32,923 nucleotides of DNA from NCBI GenBank assembly GCA_001464755.1, contig LNDR01000379.1, positions 1 through 32,923 of the forward strand, read 5' to 3'. This document shows positions 7,395 through 15,367 of this stretch, in pieces (positions within the stretch are counted from its first letter, which is position 1; each line of letters begins with the position of its first letter). Origin of the DNA: Rhizobiales bacterium Ga0077524. Its GTDB lineage: Bacteria; Pseudomonadota; Alphaproteobacteria; Rhizobiales; Hyphomicrobiaceae. The notes under the pieces were generated by a model. It searched no databases and was not told the DNA's origin. It saw only the letters and a list, made by a program, of their open reading frames with translations. The position numbers were made by a program, and so were the translations under genes.

Positions 7395-7419
7395 GGAACC
7401 ATCGGTTGATCCGTGCGTT
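7395..7419 (+). promoter_or_regulatory. EcfG-type promoter for phyR
   Basis: GGAAC (7395-7399), a 17-base spacer and GTT (7417-7419) preceded by C, ending 41 bases before the phyR start. PhyR would therefore be under the control of the sigma factor it frees, a positive loop. Confidence 0.87.
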
Positions 7420-7460
7420 GTCGTTTCTAGCCATCAGCGGCACGTGGGGAGTTGCACTGC

Positions 7461-8276
7461 ATGAGTATTTCGATTGCGGACGTCGTAGCGCCGCAGCTTC
7501 CATCCTTGCGCCTGTTCGCGCGAGCATTGACGGGCTCACAGGAGCGGGGCGACGCATACGTCGTCGCGACCCTCGAGGCGTTGGTTGCCGACAAGGGGTT
7601 GCTACGCCGTGACGTGGCCCCGAAAGCGGCGACGTATCGTGCTTTCCTAAAGGTATGGGAAGCGATGCCGATGAACGGCGTGACAGAACCCACCGAGAGC
7701 GGCGCGAGCGCAGTGGCTGACCGCCGTATCGAGACACTGACACCCAGACCACGTCAGGCATTCCTTCTGACGGCGCTTGAGGAATTCGGACCGGCGGATA
7801 TCGCGTCGATCCTGGATATCGGTGAAAGTGATGTCCGGGCCCTGGTCGACGAGGCGGGTCGCGAGATCGCCAATCAGATCGCGGCGCGGGTGCTGATTAT
7901 CGAGGACGAGCCGTTGATCGCCCTCGATCTCGAATCAATCGTGACCGAGATCGGCCACGAGGTGGTCGGCATATCGGCGACGCGCAGCGAAGCGGTGGCG
8001 GCGGCCCGGAAGTCGCGACCGGGGCTCGTGCTCGCCGACGTGCAGCTAGCCGATGGGAGTTCGGGTATTGACGCGGTGAACGATATTCTCGGCGAGATCG
8101 ACGTACCGGTCATCTTCATCACCGCTTATCCCGAGCGTCTGCTCACGGGAGAGCGAGCCGAGCCGACCTTTCTCATCACTAAGCCGTTCCGGTCAGAGAT
8201 GGTCAAGGCAGTCATGAGCCAGGCTCTGTTCTTCGATATTCGCGCGGGCCGGCCACGTGGTGATGCTGCCGCGTAG
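7461..8276 (+). CDS. phyR: PhyR-type response regulator (anti-anti-sigma factor)
   Basis: A 271-residue protein. Residues 1-140 form the sigma-like domain (region-2-like LPSLRLFARALTGSQERGDA; region-4-like TPRPRQAFLLTALEEFGPAD). Residues 143-257 form a receiver with the acidic pair in IIEDEP, phospho-acceptor Asp193 (LADVQL), Thr221 (IFITAYPE) and Lys241 (TKPF), so all catalytic residues are intact. Once phosphorylated, PhyR opens its sigma-like domain, binds NepR and frees EcfG. ATG 7461 has GGGGAG about 11 bases upstream. The expression signal is the EcfG promoter at 7395-7419. The HWE kinase 128 bases downstream is the likely phosphodonor. Confidence 0.97.
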   Translation: MSISIADVVAPQLPSLRLFARALTGSQERGDAYVVATLEALVADKGLLRRDVAPKAATYRAFLKVWEAMPMNGVTEPTESGASAVADRRIETLTPRPRQAFLLTALEEFGPADIASILDIGESDVRALVDEAGREIANQIAARVLIIEDEPLIALDLESIVTEIGHEVVGISATRSEAVAAARKSRPGLVLADVQLADGSSGIDAVNDILGEIDVPVIFITAYPERLLTGERAEPTFLITKPFRSEMVKAVMSQALFFDIRAGRPRGDAAA

Positions 8277-8404
8277 CGGCAACTCGTATCATCGCTAAGT
8301 TGGTCTTCAAGGCCGACATCAATGCATGAATCGATGGACGGTCCCCGAGCCTTCCCCGGAAGTGGCGTAGCGTGCTTGCGTAACAGCGACAAGTCGAACC
8401 CTTG

Positions 8405-10582
8405 ATGGAGAAGAATGCGCCAAACGCGGTGTTCGAAAACGCCGACGACGGCTCGTCGATAGAGTCACTGCTTGGTGGCGCTATGTTGGCGTCGAGCATT
8501 GATTGCGTGAAGCTCGTCGGTGTTGACGGTCTGGTCGAGTTTGTGAGTGACCGAGGGCGATTGTTGCTCGAGCTGGAGGCGGAGACCAGCCTCGTTGGGC
8601 AGCGTTGGACGAGCCTTTGGCCCGACGAGACGCGACCCATCGTCGAGGAGGCCCTGACCAGATCTCTCCGCGGCGAGGTCGTCCGCTTCACCGGGCTGTG
8701 TCCGACCGCCAGGGGCATACCTAAGTGGTGGGATGTCGCCGTCAGCCCGGTGCGAGACACGACTGATGCGATCCGCCACCTGCTCTGCGTTTCGCGCGAC
8801 GTCACCCAGCAGAAGGCGATCGAGCACTCGTTGCAGGCGAGCGAGCAGCGTTTCCGGGCCCTTGCCGACAATATGGCGCAGCTCGCCTGGATGGCCGACG
8901 CCCACGGCGACGTCTTCTGGTTCAACAAGCGGTGGACGGAGTACACGGGCACGACGTTGGCCGACATGAGCGGCAGAGGCTGGCACAAGGTGCACCATCC
9001 GGATTTCGTCGAGGGCGTCGTGGCACGCGTGAATGAGGCGTTCAAGGATCGCTCGATGTGGGAGGAGGTACTGCCGCTGCGAAGCCTGGACGGCAACTAC
9101 CGATGGTTCCTCTCGCGGGCCGTACCAGTGACCGACGAGTCGGGCCGCGCCGTGCTGTGGTGCGCAACCCACACCGACATCACGGAGCAACGCATTCTCG
9201 GACAGCGCTTGCGCCAGCTTGCGCGCGTCATCGAACTCTCGCACGAAGCCATGCTGGTGTGGGACATCGAGGACGGCATCATCCTGTGGAACAAGGGTTG
9301 CGAAGAGCTTTACGGATATCGCCGCAGCGAGGCTCTCGGTGCGGCGCCCCAGGAGTTGTTGGGCGTTATCCCCTCCGATGGTGCCGAGAGCCTGCGGCAG
9401 CGGCTGCTCCGCGACGGAGAGTGGAGTGGCGAGATCATGCACCGGGCCAAGAACGGCTCGGAGATTTGGGTGGACAGCCGGCTGGAGTTGATCCGCGCCG
9501 GCGGCCGCAATCTGGTACTCGAGACCAATCGCGACATCACCGAGCGGCGAACTGCAGACGCGATTCGCGACTTGCTGGTCGCTGAACTCAATCATCGGGT
9601 GAAGAATACGCTCGCCATCGTGCAATCATTGGCCTCCCAGACGGCGCGAACGCAACCCGACATGCCGGCCTTCGTTGCCAGCTTCATCGGGCGCCTCCAG
9701 TCTCTGGCGGCCGCTCAGGCAATCCTCTCCGATGCCCATTGGTCGGGCGCGCGTCTGCGCGATCTCGTGGCTTCGCAACTCGCGATCACCATCGGGCCGA
9801 GCGATGTCACGACGCTGACGGGCGAGGATGTGTTCTTGCCGCCGCAGACGGCGCTCCAGCTGACTCTGATCCTCCACGAGTTGGCAACCAATGCTAAACG
9901 CTATGGTGCGCTGTCGTCGGACCAGGGGCGGGTCGCGATCGCGTGGCACCTGGAGTCTGGGGCGCCGCGCCGCGTCGTGCTCGACTGGAAGGAAAGTGGT
10001 GGCCCGTCAGTCGATGCTCCGAGGGATCGCGGGTTTGGTCGGCAATTGATCGAGCGAACCGGGCGGCTGCCGTATCTCCAGTCGAAGCTCGAGTTTCCAC
10101 CTGAGGGCGTCCGGTGTCGTGTTTGGGCGGAGTTGCCGGAAGCAGATCAGACGGGCCCCGGGTACTTCGACCCAGGAGGAGGTTCGGCGGAGGCCGTTGG
10201 CCGCGCACCGTTTCCCCCACCGAGGAGTCGGCGCGTTTGGCGGCGGATTCTTGTCGTGGAGGATGATCCGGTCGATGCCCTGCGTATCGAGGCGGTGCTC
10301 GCGGATGCCGGGTATCTGGTGTTCGGGTCGGCGCGATCGGCGGAGGAAGTGGAGCACGCGCTGCGGGAACTCGCCTTCGATGCGGCGGTGATCGATAGTG
10401 AGGCGGTGGCCATTGATGCCGAAAAGATTCTGGACGAACTCGAGGCACGTCAGCTGCCCGTCATCGCGATTGGTGGGGAGCGAGAGTCGCAGGCCGCGCG
10501 GCAGGATCGAGTCAGGATATCGCGCCCTCTGAACCTCTCTGAACTTCTCGACGGGCTGGCCCGACTGCTGGCGCGACGGTGA
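8405..10582 (+). CDS. Soluble PAS-PAS-PAS HWE histidine kinase with degenerate C-terminal receiver (PhyK-like)
   Basis: A 725-residue protein with no membrane helix. Three PAS/PAC units: about 25-140, 148-262 (FRALADNMAQLAWMADAHGD) and 272-382 (IELSHEAMLVWDIEDGIILW). The HWE kinase core follows: phospho-acceptor His397 (NHRVKNTLAIVQSLASQ), N-box HELATNA with the family His491, and W528-K-E530. A Pro/Gly linker leads to a receiver at about 612-723. That receiver keeps the acidic patch (VEDD) and an Asp at the acceptor position (664), but the conserved Thr is Gly (IAIGG) and the conserved Lys is Arg707 (ISRPLN). It may therefore act as a phosphate sink or modulator rather than a normal switch. 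Its place beside phyR suggests it phosphorylates PhyR. No exact EcfG promoter is found in the 128-base gap; no strong ribosome site precedes ATG 8405 or the TTG before it. Confidence 0.92.
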   Translation: MEKNAPNAVFENADDGSSIESLLGGAMLASSIDCVKLVGVDGLVEFVSDRGRLLLELEAETSLVGQRWTSLWPDETRPIVEEALTRSLRGEVVRFTGLCPTARGIPKWWDVAVSPVRDTTDAIRHLLCVSRDVTQQKAIEHSLQASEQRFRALADNMAQLAWMADAHGDVFWFNKRWTEYTGTTLADMSGRGWHKVHHPDFVEGVVARVNEAFKDRSMWEEVLPLRSLDGNYRWFLSRAVPVTDESGRAVLWCATHTDITEQRILGQRLRQLARVIELSHEAMLVWDIEDGIILWNKGCEELYGYRRSEALGAAPQELLGVIPSDGAESLRQRLLRDGEWSGEIMHRAKNGSEIWVDSRLELIRAGGRNLVLETNRDITERRTADAIRDLLVAELNHRVKNTLAIVQSLASQTARTQPDMPAFVASFIGRLQSLAAAQAILSDAHWSGARLRDLVASQLAITIGPSDVTTLTGEDVFLPPQTALQLTLILHELATNAKRYGALSSDQGRVAIAWHLESGAPRRVVLDWKESGGPSVDAPRDRGFGRQLIERTGRLPYLQSKLEFPPEGVRCRVWAELPEADQTGPGYFDPGGGSAEAVGRAPFPPPRSRRVWRRILVVEDDPVDALRIEAVLADAGYLVFGSARSAEEVEHALRELAFDAAVIDSEAVAIDAEKILDELEARQLPVIAIGGERESQAARQDRVRISRPLNLSELLDGLARLLARR

Positions 10583-10604
10583 ACACGCCGAAGATGGTCG
10601 GGTT

Positions 10605-11942
10605 TCAACGCTCGTCAGCTTCGGCGGCCGCCATGGCCGACAACTCGAGAGCGTCCGCCCGGTTCATCGCAGCACGCACTCGTCCATGCCGCTGATGGAT
10701 GACGGCGAGATCCGCCTCCGAGGCGATTGATCGATCGGCGTCGGCGCGGACGAGATCGGCATGCCGCGTCAATGTACGCCAGCGGCTGGGATTGCTCTCG
10801 GTGCTCGCGACCTCGGCCAACACTTCAAGAAGACGGATGGCAACGGGGGGATTGGCAGCGCCGTTCTGCCGGATGGCGTGCAGCATGGCATCGGCGAGGC
10901 CGTCGTAATCGACGGACGATGCGACGATGACGGGCCGGCCGTCACGCTCTGTGACGCCTGTCGAGAGATGCAACGGAGCGATTTTGCACAAGGCAGCGCC
11001 GAGATGGTCGAGAACGGCGATGGCGGTGAAGGGATCATTGATGCCCGGCGATAAGGCCCTGAGCGCGACCTCGACGAGCTGACGCACCGCCAGCTCGAGG
11101 TCGGCGGACGTGGTTCGCTGCTGTCCGATCGCCGTTGCATCGCGTATCGCGTCCTCGATGCCATCGACCGGAGGAAGAGCCAAGGCTATCCGAGCACCCG
11201 GAAATACGAAGTCTCCAGGTCTCTTGAGGAGCCTGATAGTGGTACCGTTCTCGGCAGCCCAATCGGCCAATGCCGCGTCGTCGAATTGGACGAGGTATCC
11301 GTGCCGGTCGTCGCAGACGGGTTTTGCAGCCCGCCACAGCGCCTCGGGTGGTGGCGTCGGTTGCGCCGTATGGTGCGCCAGTCGCCGAATGGTCCGCTGC
11401 AGCTCCTCGCTGACCAGCGAGATAACCGTGTCGACGCTGATCCGCCCGGCCATGTGATCGACGAACCAGACCAGCGCCGCAACGCAGACCATAGCGAGAC
11501 CAATTGCGGCTGAGACGGCCAGATGTGGGATGAAGCCGCCCTCGTCCTCGGATCGGACGCTGCGCAGGACGAGCAGAGCGTAGACGAACGTGGCGAGGAA
11601 TATGCCAAGGGTGATCTGATTGCCGCGGTCACGCGTGAAGTTGCGAAGCAGTCGCGGCCCCATCTGGCCGGCAGCGAGAGTGAGAGCGGCAATCGTGATC
11701 GAGAAGACCGTGCCCGCGACGGTGATGGTCGAGGAGGCGATCGCCCCAAGCAGAGAACGGGCGCCCGTGGCGCCTCCCCCATAGATCCAAGTCACATTTC
11801 CCGACGCGTTCGCGACGATGTCCATGCGGTCGAGCTCGACCAGCACCAATGCGAGGATCGCGCCCGCTACCACCAGGGCTCCGGGCACGAGCCAGAATGT
11901 GTCTGCAAGGTCGTCCAGCAACTTGCGCAGGCCTGCTGTCAC
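10605..11942 (-). CDS. DUF2254 family membrane protein
   Basis: A 445-residue protein. Four hydrophobic segments fill the first ~170 residues (WLVPGALVVAGAILALVLVE; ASSTITVAGTVFSITIAALT; TLGIFLATFVYALLVLRSV; HLAVSAAIGLAMVCVAALVW). A soluble C-terminal part of about 270 residues includes the family-typical ALRALSPGINDPFTAIAVLD. The layout and motif match DUF2254, an uncharacterised family common in Proteobacteria. I chose the GTG at 11942 because it puts the first helix near the N-terminus and follows AAGGCGAG about 10 bases upstream. The reading frame stays open further upstream, but only antisense to the aminotransferase gene. It converges with the kinase gene, 22 bases apart. No EcfG promoter lies in front, so it may not belong to the stress regulon. 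Confidence 0.88.
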   Translation of the reverse strand: MTAGLRKLLDDLADTFWLVPGALVVAGAILALVLVELDRMDIVANASGNVTWIYGGGATGARSLLGAIASSTITVAGTVFSITIAALTLAAGQMGPRLLRNFTRDRGNQITLGIFLATFVYALLVLRSVRSEDEGGFIPHLAVSAAIGLAMVCVAALVWFVDHMAGRISVDTVISLVSEELQRTIRRLAHHTAQPTPPPEALWRAAKPVCDDRHGYLVQFDDAALADWAAENGTTIRLLKRPGDFVFPGARIALALPPVDGIEDAIRDATAIGQQRTTSADLELAVRQLVEVALRALSPGINDPFTAIAVLDHLGAALCKIAPLHLSTGVTERDGRPVIVASSVDYDGLADAMLHAIRQNGAANPPVAIRLLEVLAEVASTESNPSRWRTLTRHADLVRADADRSIASEADLAVIHQRHGRVRAAMNRADALELSAMAAAEADER

Positions 11943-12116
11943 GGCAGATAGCTCGCCTTTCTTTGAAGGTGCTACGCATAAGTCAGCAGTCGGTCTTTCG
12001 GTTCCGTACTGTCGGCATGGTCCCAGGCGCCATCGCCCTACATCTGTCAGTTGACGCTCGGTGCCAGGGGTGCTCACCTCAGGCAGCGAAATGAACGGCC
12101 GCCGGAGCGCCCACCC

Positions 12117-13490
12117 ATGACCGTGATTGCGAACAGCCTGCATGCGCTGGACGTGCAGAGCCTCATTCATCCCCAGTCGAACCTGCGGCAGCACCAGGAG
12201 CAGGGGCCGAGCATCATTACGCGCGGCAAGGGGATTTTCGTCTACGACGACGATGGTCGGGAGTACCTCGAGGCAGCGGCTGGCCTGTGGTGCGCCTCCT
12301 TGGGCTTCGGCGTCGAGCGGCTGGCGAAGGTCGCCTACGACCAGATGTGCAAGGTTGGCTACTATCATATCTATCGCAGCGCTTCGAACGAGAGCGCCAT
12401 CGAGCTCGCAGCCAAGCTGCTCGAGATGTCGCCGGTGCCGATGTCGAAGGTCTTCTTCCAGTGCTCCGGCTCGGAGGCCAACGACACCGCGGTGAAGCTG
12501 GTCTGGTATTTCTGGCATGCGCACGGCAAGCCCTGGAAGCGCAAGATCATCGGGCGCAAGATGGGTTATCACGGCTCGACGTGCGCCTCGGCGAGTATCT
12601 CGGGTAAGCCCGACATGCACCAGGAATCGGGGCTGCCGTTCGATGCGTTCCGGCATACCGAGTTTCCGAATTACTACCGCAACCAGCTACCCGGCGAGAC
12701 CGAGGAGCAATTCTCGACGCGCATGGCGGCGGCTCTGGAGAAGCTGATCCTCGAGGAGGGACCGGAGACGGTCGCGGCGTTCTGGGCCGAGCCCGTCATG
12801 GGAGCGGGCGGTGCCGTTCTTCCTCCGGCCGGCTACTTCGAGAAAATCCAGGCGGTGCTCAAGAAGTACGACATCCTCTTTGTTGCGGACGAGGTGATTT
12901 GCGGCTTCGGGCGGACGGGTAAGATGTGGGGGAGCCAGACCTTCAATCTGAAGCCCGACATGATCTCGTGCGCGAAGGCGCTATCGGCCGGAGTACAGCC
13001 GATCTCGGCGCTGCTGCTCAACGAGCGCGTCTTCCAGGCGTTGATGATCGAGACCGACAAGGTTGGACATCTGGCGCACGGCTACACGTATGCGGGCCAT
13101 CCAGTGACGACAGCGGTCGCACTCGAGACGATCAGGATTTACGAGGAGATGGACCTGATCGGCCATGTAGGACGCGTATCGGAGCCGTTCATGGGCGGGC
13201 TCACTGCGCTCGAGGCGCATCCGCTGATTGGCGAGTTCCGGGGCGTCGGGCTGATCGGTGCGCTCGAGGTGGTGAAGGACAAAGCGACCCGCGAGATGTA
13301 TCCGGGCTCTGCTGGCGTGATGGACATTCTCGCCAAGAACGCCAAGAAGCACGGGCTGATCCTGCGGCTCGTAGGCAACCGCATCGCATTCTCGCCGCCG
13401 CTGATCATCACCGAGGACGAGGTCGGCGAGATGATCAAGCGTCTGACGTCGGCCCTCGACGATACGTGGTCGGCTGTGCGGGCGAATTGA
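12117..13490 (+). CDS. Class III (omega) aminotransferase, PLP-dependent
   Basis: A 457-residue class III pyridoxal-phosphate aminotransferase. Motifs: substrate and phosphate contacts GLWCASLGFG, HIYRSASNES, CSGSEANDTA; YHGSTCASAS; cofactor Asp258 in VADEVICGFGRTG; and Schiff-base Lys287 in MISCAKALSAG. GHLAHGYTYAGHPV places it in the omega-amino acid or amine:pyruvate group. It moves an amino group from an amine or non-alpha amino acid to a keto acid; the donor cannot be told from the sequence. GGAG lies about 11 bases before ATG 12117. It is divergent from the DUF2254 gene and convergent with the deacetylase-like gene. Within the catabolic block it is the likely step that disposes of or salvages amine nitrogen. 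Confidence 0.93.
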   Translation: MTVIANSLHALDVQSLIHPQSNLRQHQEQGPSIITRGKGIFVYDDDGREYLEAAAGLWCASLGFGVERLAKVAYDQMCKVGYYHIYRSASNESAIELAAKLLEMSPVPMSKVFFQCSGSEANDTAVKLVWYFWHAHGKPWKRKIIGRKMGYHGSTCASASISGKPDMHQESGLPFDAFRHTEFPNYYRNQLPGETEEQFSTRMAAALEKLILEEGPETVAAFWAEPVMGAGGAVLPPAGYFEKIQAVLKKYDILFVADEVICGFGRTGKMWGSQTFNLKPDMISCAKALSAGVQPISALLLNERVFQALMIETDKVGHLAHGYTYAGHPVTTAVALETIRIYEEMDLIGHVGRVSEPFMGGLTALEAHPLIGEFRGVGLIGALEVVKDKATREMYPGSAGVMDILAKNAKKHGLILRLVGNRIAFSPPLIITEDEVGEMIKRLTSALDDTWSAVRAN

Positions 13491-13593
13491 GGGGGCCATA
13501 AAGGCCGTCTCGGTCTCTGCCCTCGATCTGGCTCTCTCCCCATTCAGGTGCAGAAACGGGGGGAGGGCACAAACCGGATGACTCGGTACCCGA

Positions 13594-14490
13594 TCAGCCT
13601 CCCGGTACGGTTCCGGCCGGGAGCGACTTGACATGCGATGCGATCGCACCTGGCTGCGTGAGCCAGATGCGGTCGCGGTGGCGCAGGATGTGCTGCATCG
13701 CACGGCGTAGCTGGCGGATGCGGAACGGCTGGCCAAGCAGGAATGTGTGCAGCACGAACGGGCACACGAGCGACTGGCCACGCTCCGACTGCTCGAGCAT
13801 CTCGTCGAATTGGTCGATCCACATATCCATCAGTTCGACGGCGGTGTGCTGGCGCATCACGAGCGTCGGGGAATCGTTGATTTCGATCGGGTAGGGCATG
13901 TTGAGGATGCGGCCATTCCTCGTTCGCATCCAGATTGGCTGGTCGTCGAGTGGCCAATCACACTGGTAGACGTATCCGGCCTCCTGCAGCAGATCGAGCG
14001 TCACGCGGCTCTGCGACAGCCAGGGGCTCATCCAGCCGACGGGTTGCTTGCCGGTGAATTTTCGGATGGTCTCGGTGGACTCTGCGATCAGACGGGCCTC
14101 GTCCTCCTCCCACATTTCCCCCTGGCGCTCGGCATTGGTGCGGCCATGGGCGACGAACTCGTCGCCGCGAGCCAGCATGCGCGCGCCGATGTCGGGGTGC
14201 TGGTCGAGGATCATCGAGTTGAGATTGTGGGCGAGCGGGCATTCGAGCTCGTCGAAGAGATCGAACATTCTCCAGATGCCGACGCGGTTGCCGTAGTCGC
14301 GCCAGGCGTAGTTGCGCTGCGACTGGGGCGCGGAGACGCCGGTGCTGTCGGAGCCGAGGCCACTTCCGAAAGCGAAATATTCGATGTTGTTGCAGAAATA
14401 GACGGCGAGGCGCTTCCCGCCCGGCCAAGTGTAGTCCGGCCGCTTGGTGATCGGGACGTAATCATAGCGGCTATGGGCGGGGAGTTTCAT
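13594..14490 (-). CDS. Polysaccharide deacetylase-fold hydrolase, PuuE-like
   Basis: A 298-residue NodB-fold protein. The motifs WRDYGNRVGIWRMFDLFDEL and EFVAHGRTNAERQGE, followed by WMSPWLSQS, fit the PuuE subgroup rather than chitin or peptidoglycan deacetylases. That subgroup includes the metal-independent allantoinase PuuE. The usual metal-binding Asp-Asp pair of deacetylases is not seen in the first strand (YFCNNIEYF), as in PuuE. It is therefore probably a cytoplasmic amide or ureide ring hydrolase, not a cell wall enzyme; there is no signal peptide. ATG 14490 is preferred over ATG 14499 because AGGA lies about 9 bases before the former and abuts the latter. It follows the SDR gene 36 bases downstream on the same strand, so the two form an operon. 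Confidence 0.87.
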   Translation of the reverse strand: MKLPAHSRYDYVPITKRPDYTWPGGKRLAVYFCNNIEYFAFGSGLGSDSTGVSAPQSQRNYAWRDYGNRVGIWRMFDLFDELECPLAHNLNSMILDQHPDIGARMLARGDEFVAHGRTNAERQGEMWEEDEARLIAESTETIRKFTGKQPVGWMSPWLSQSRVTLDLLQEAGYVYQCDWPLDDQPIWMRTRNGRILNMPYPIEINDSPTLVMRQHTAVELMDMWIDQFDEMLEQSERGQSLVCPFVLHTFLLGQPFRIRQLRRAMQHILRHRDRIWLTQPGAIASHVKSLPAGTVPGG

Positions 14491-14526
14491 CGATGCCATT
14501 CCTGTCAGAGACGTTTCGGGATGTCG

Positions 14527-15282
14527 TCAGGCCATGTAGAGGCCGCCGTTGGCGTGGACCACCTCGCCGGTCATGAAACGGGATCGGTCTGACGCCAGGA
14601 ATACGATGATATCGGCAATGTCGCCCGGCTGGGCCATGGCGCCGAGCGGCACGAGGCGGGACTGCTCGGCCATCTCGGTTTCGCTGAACTGGTATCGGGG
14701 TTGCGCCGTGTCGGTGATGCCTGGCGCAATGGCGTTGACGCGAATGCCATGCGGCGCGAGGGCAAGGGCCATCGAGCGGGTGAGGCCGATGATGCCAGCC
14801 TTGCTGGCCGAATAGTGGACACCGAGGACGTGGCCGCGCACGGACGACGAGGAGAGATTGATGATGCTGCCTTTGCGGCCGGCGGCGACCATGCGGCGCG
14901 CGACGGCTTGAGCGACGAGGAAGCTGCCTTTCAGATTGACGCTGTGGACGAGATCCCATTCGGCTTCCTCGAGCTCGAGAAAAGGCGATCGGGGAAAAAC
15001 GCCGGCGTTGTTGACGAGAATGTCGAGGCCGCCAAGGGCGTCGTCGGCCTCGGCGACGATGCGGCCGGCCTCGGCGCCCGTGGCGACGCTGCCTTGGACG
15101 ATCACGGCCTTGCGTCCGAGCGCGGTGACGTCGGCGGCGACAGCCTCGGCGGCAGCTCGATCGTCCAGCCAGTTGACGGCGACATCGGCGCCGCCTCGGG
15201 CCAACGCCAATGCGGTTGCCCGTCCTATGCCTTGCTGCGCGCCCGTGACCAAAGCGCGCCGCCCTTCGAGGTCCGATTGCAT
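14527..15282 (-). CDS. Short-chain dehydrogenase/reductase (SDR)
   Basis: A 251-residue classical SDR. Cofactor loop TGAQQGIGRA; NNAG (VNNAGVFPRSP); catalytic Ser in INLSSSSVRG and the Tyr-x-x-x-Lys pair in HYSASKAG; C-terminal FMTGEVVHANGGLYMA. The acidic residue expected for NAD preference is not obvious; the loop after beta-2 reads NWLDDRAAA, so the cofactor is left open. It oxidises an alcohol or reduces a ketone; the substrate is unknown. ATG 15282 has GGGAG 8 bases upstream; in-frame codons further up lie inside the intergenic region. It is first in a leftward pair with the PuuE-like hydrolase and is divergent from the amidohydrolase gene at 15368, with only 85 bases between. Confidence 0.93.
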   Translation of the reverse strand: MQSDLEGRRALVTGAQQGIGRATALALARGGADVAVNWLDDRAAAEAVAADVTALGRKAVIVQGSVATGAEAGRIVAEADDALGGLDILVNNAGVFPRSPFLELEEAEWDLVHSVNLKGSFLVAQAVARRMVAAGRKGSIINLSSSSVRGHVLGVHYSASKAGIIGLTRSMALALAPHGIRVNAIAPGITDTAQPRYQFSETEMAEQSRLVPLGAMAQPGDIADIIVFLASDRSRFMTGEVVHANGGLYMA

Positions 15283-15367
15283 CGTGCTAGCTCCCGAGGT
15301 CAATCTGTCGATGGAATGGTAACGCCCTCCGCGCAACCGTCCATTCTCAAATCAAGGAGCTTGCATC

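Noticed and set aside
7342-7464. 40-residue open frame with GGAGG ahead and ATGA overlap with phyR, like a coupled leader peptide
   Set aside because: The EcfG promoter of phyR (7395-7419) lies inside it, so the main phyR transcript would not carry its start. No family resemblance.
8358-8382. EcfG-like site ahead of the phyR-linked kinase (GGAAG-N17-GTA)
   Set aside because: Two mismatches in the fixed bases, while all seven accepted sites are exact.
12001-12005. Leftward GGAAC box ahead of the DUF2254 gene
   Set aside because: No GTT at 16-18 bases; the box alone is too common.
11943-12656. Extended N-terminus for the DUF2254 protein (238 more residues)
   Set aside because: That part is fully antisense to the aminotransferase or lies in the promoter gap and has no family likeness.
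13491-13593. Possible hairpin between the convergent aminotransferase and deacetylase genes
   Set aside because: Arms pair imperfectly and no T-run follows on either side.
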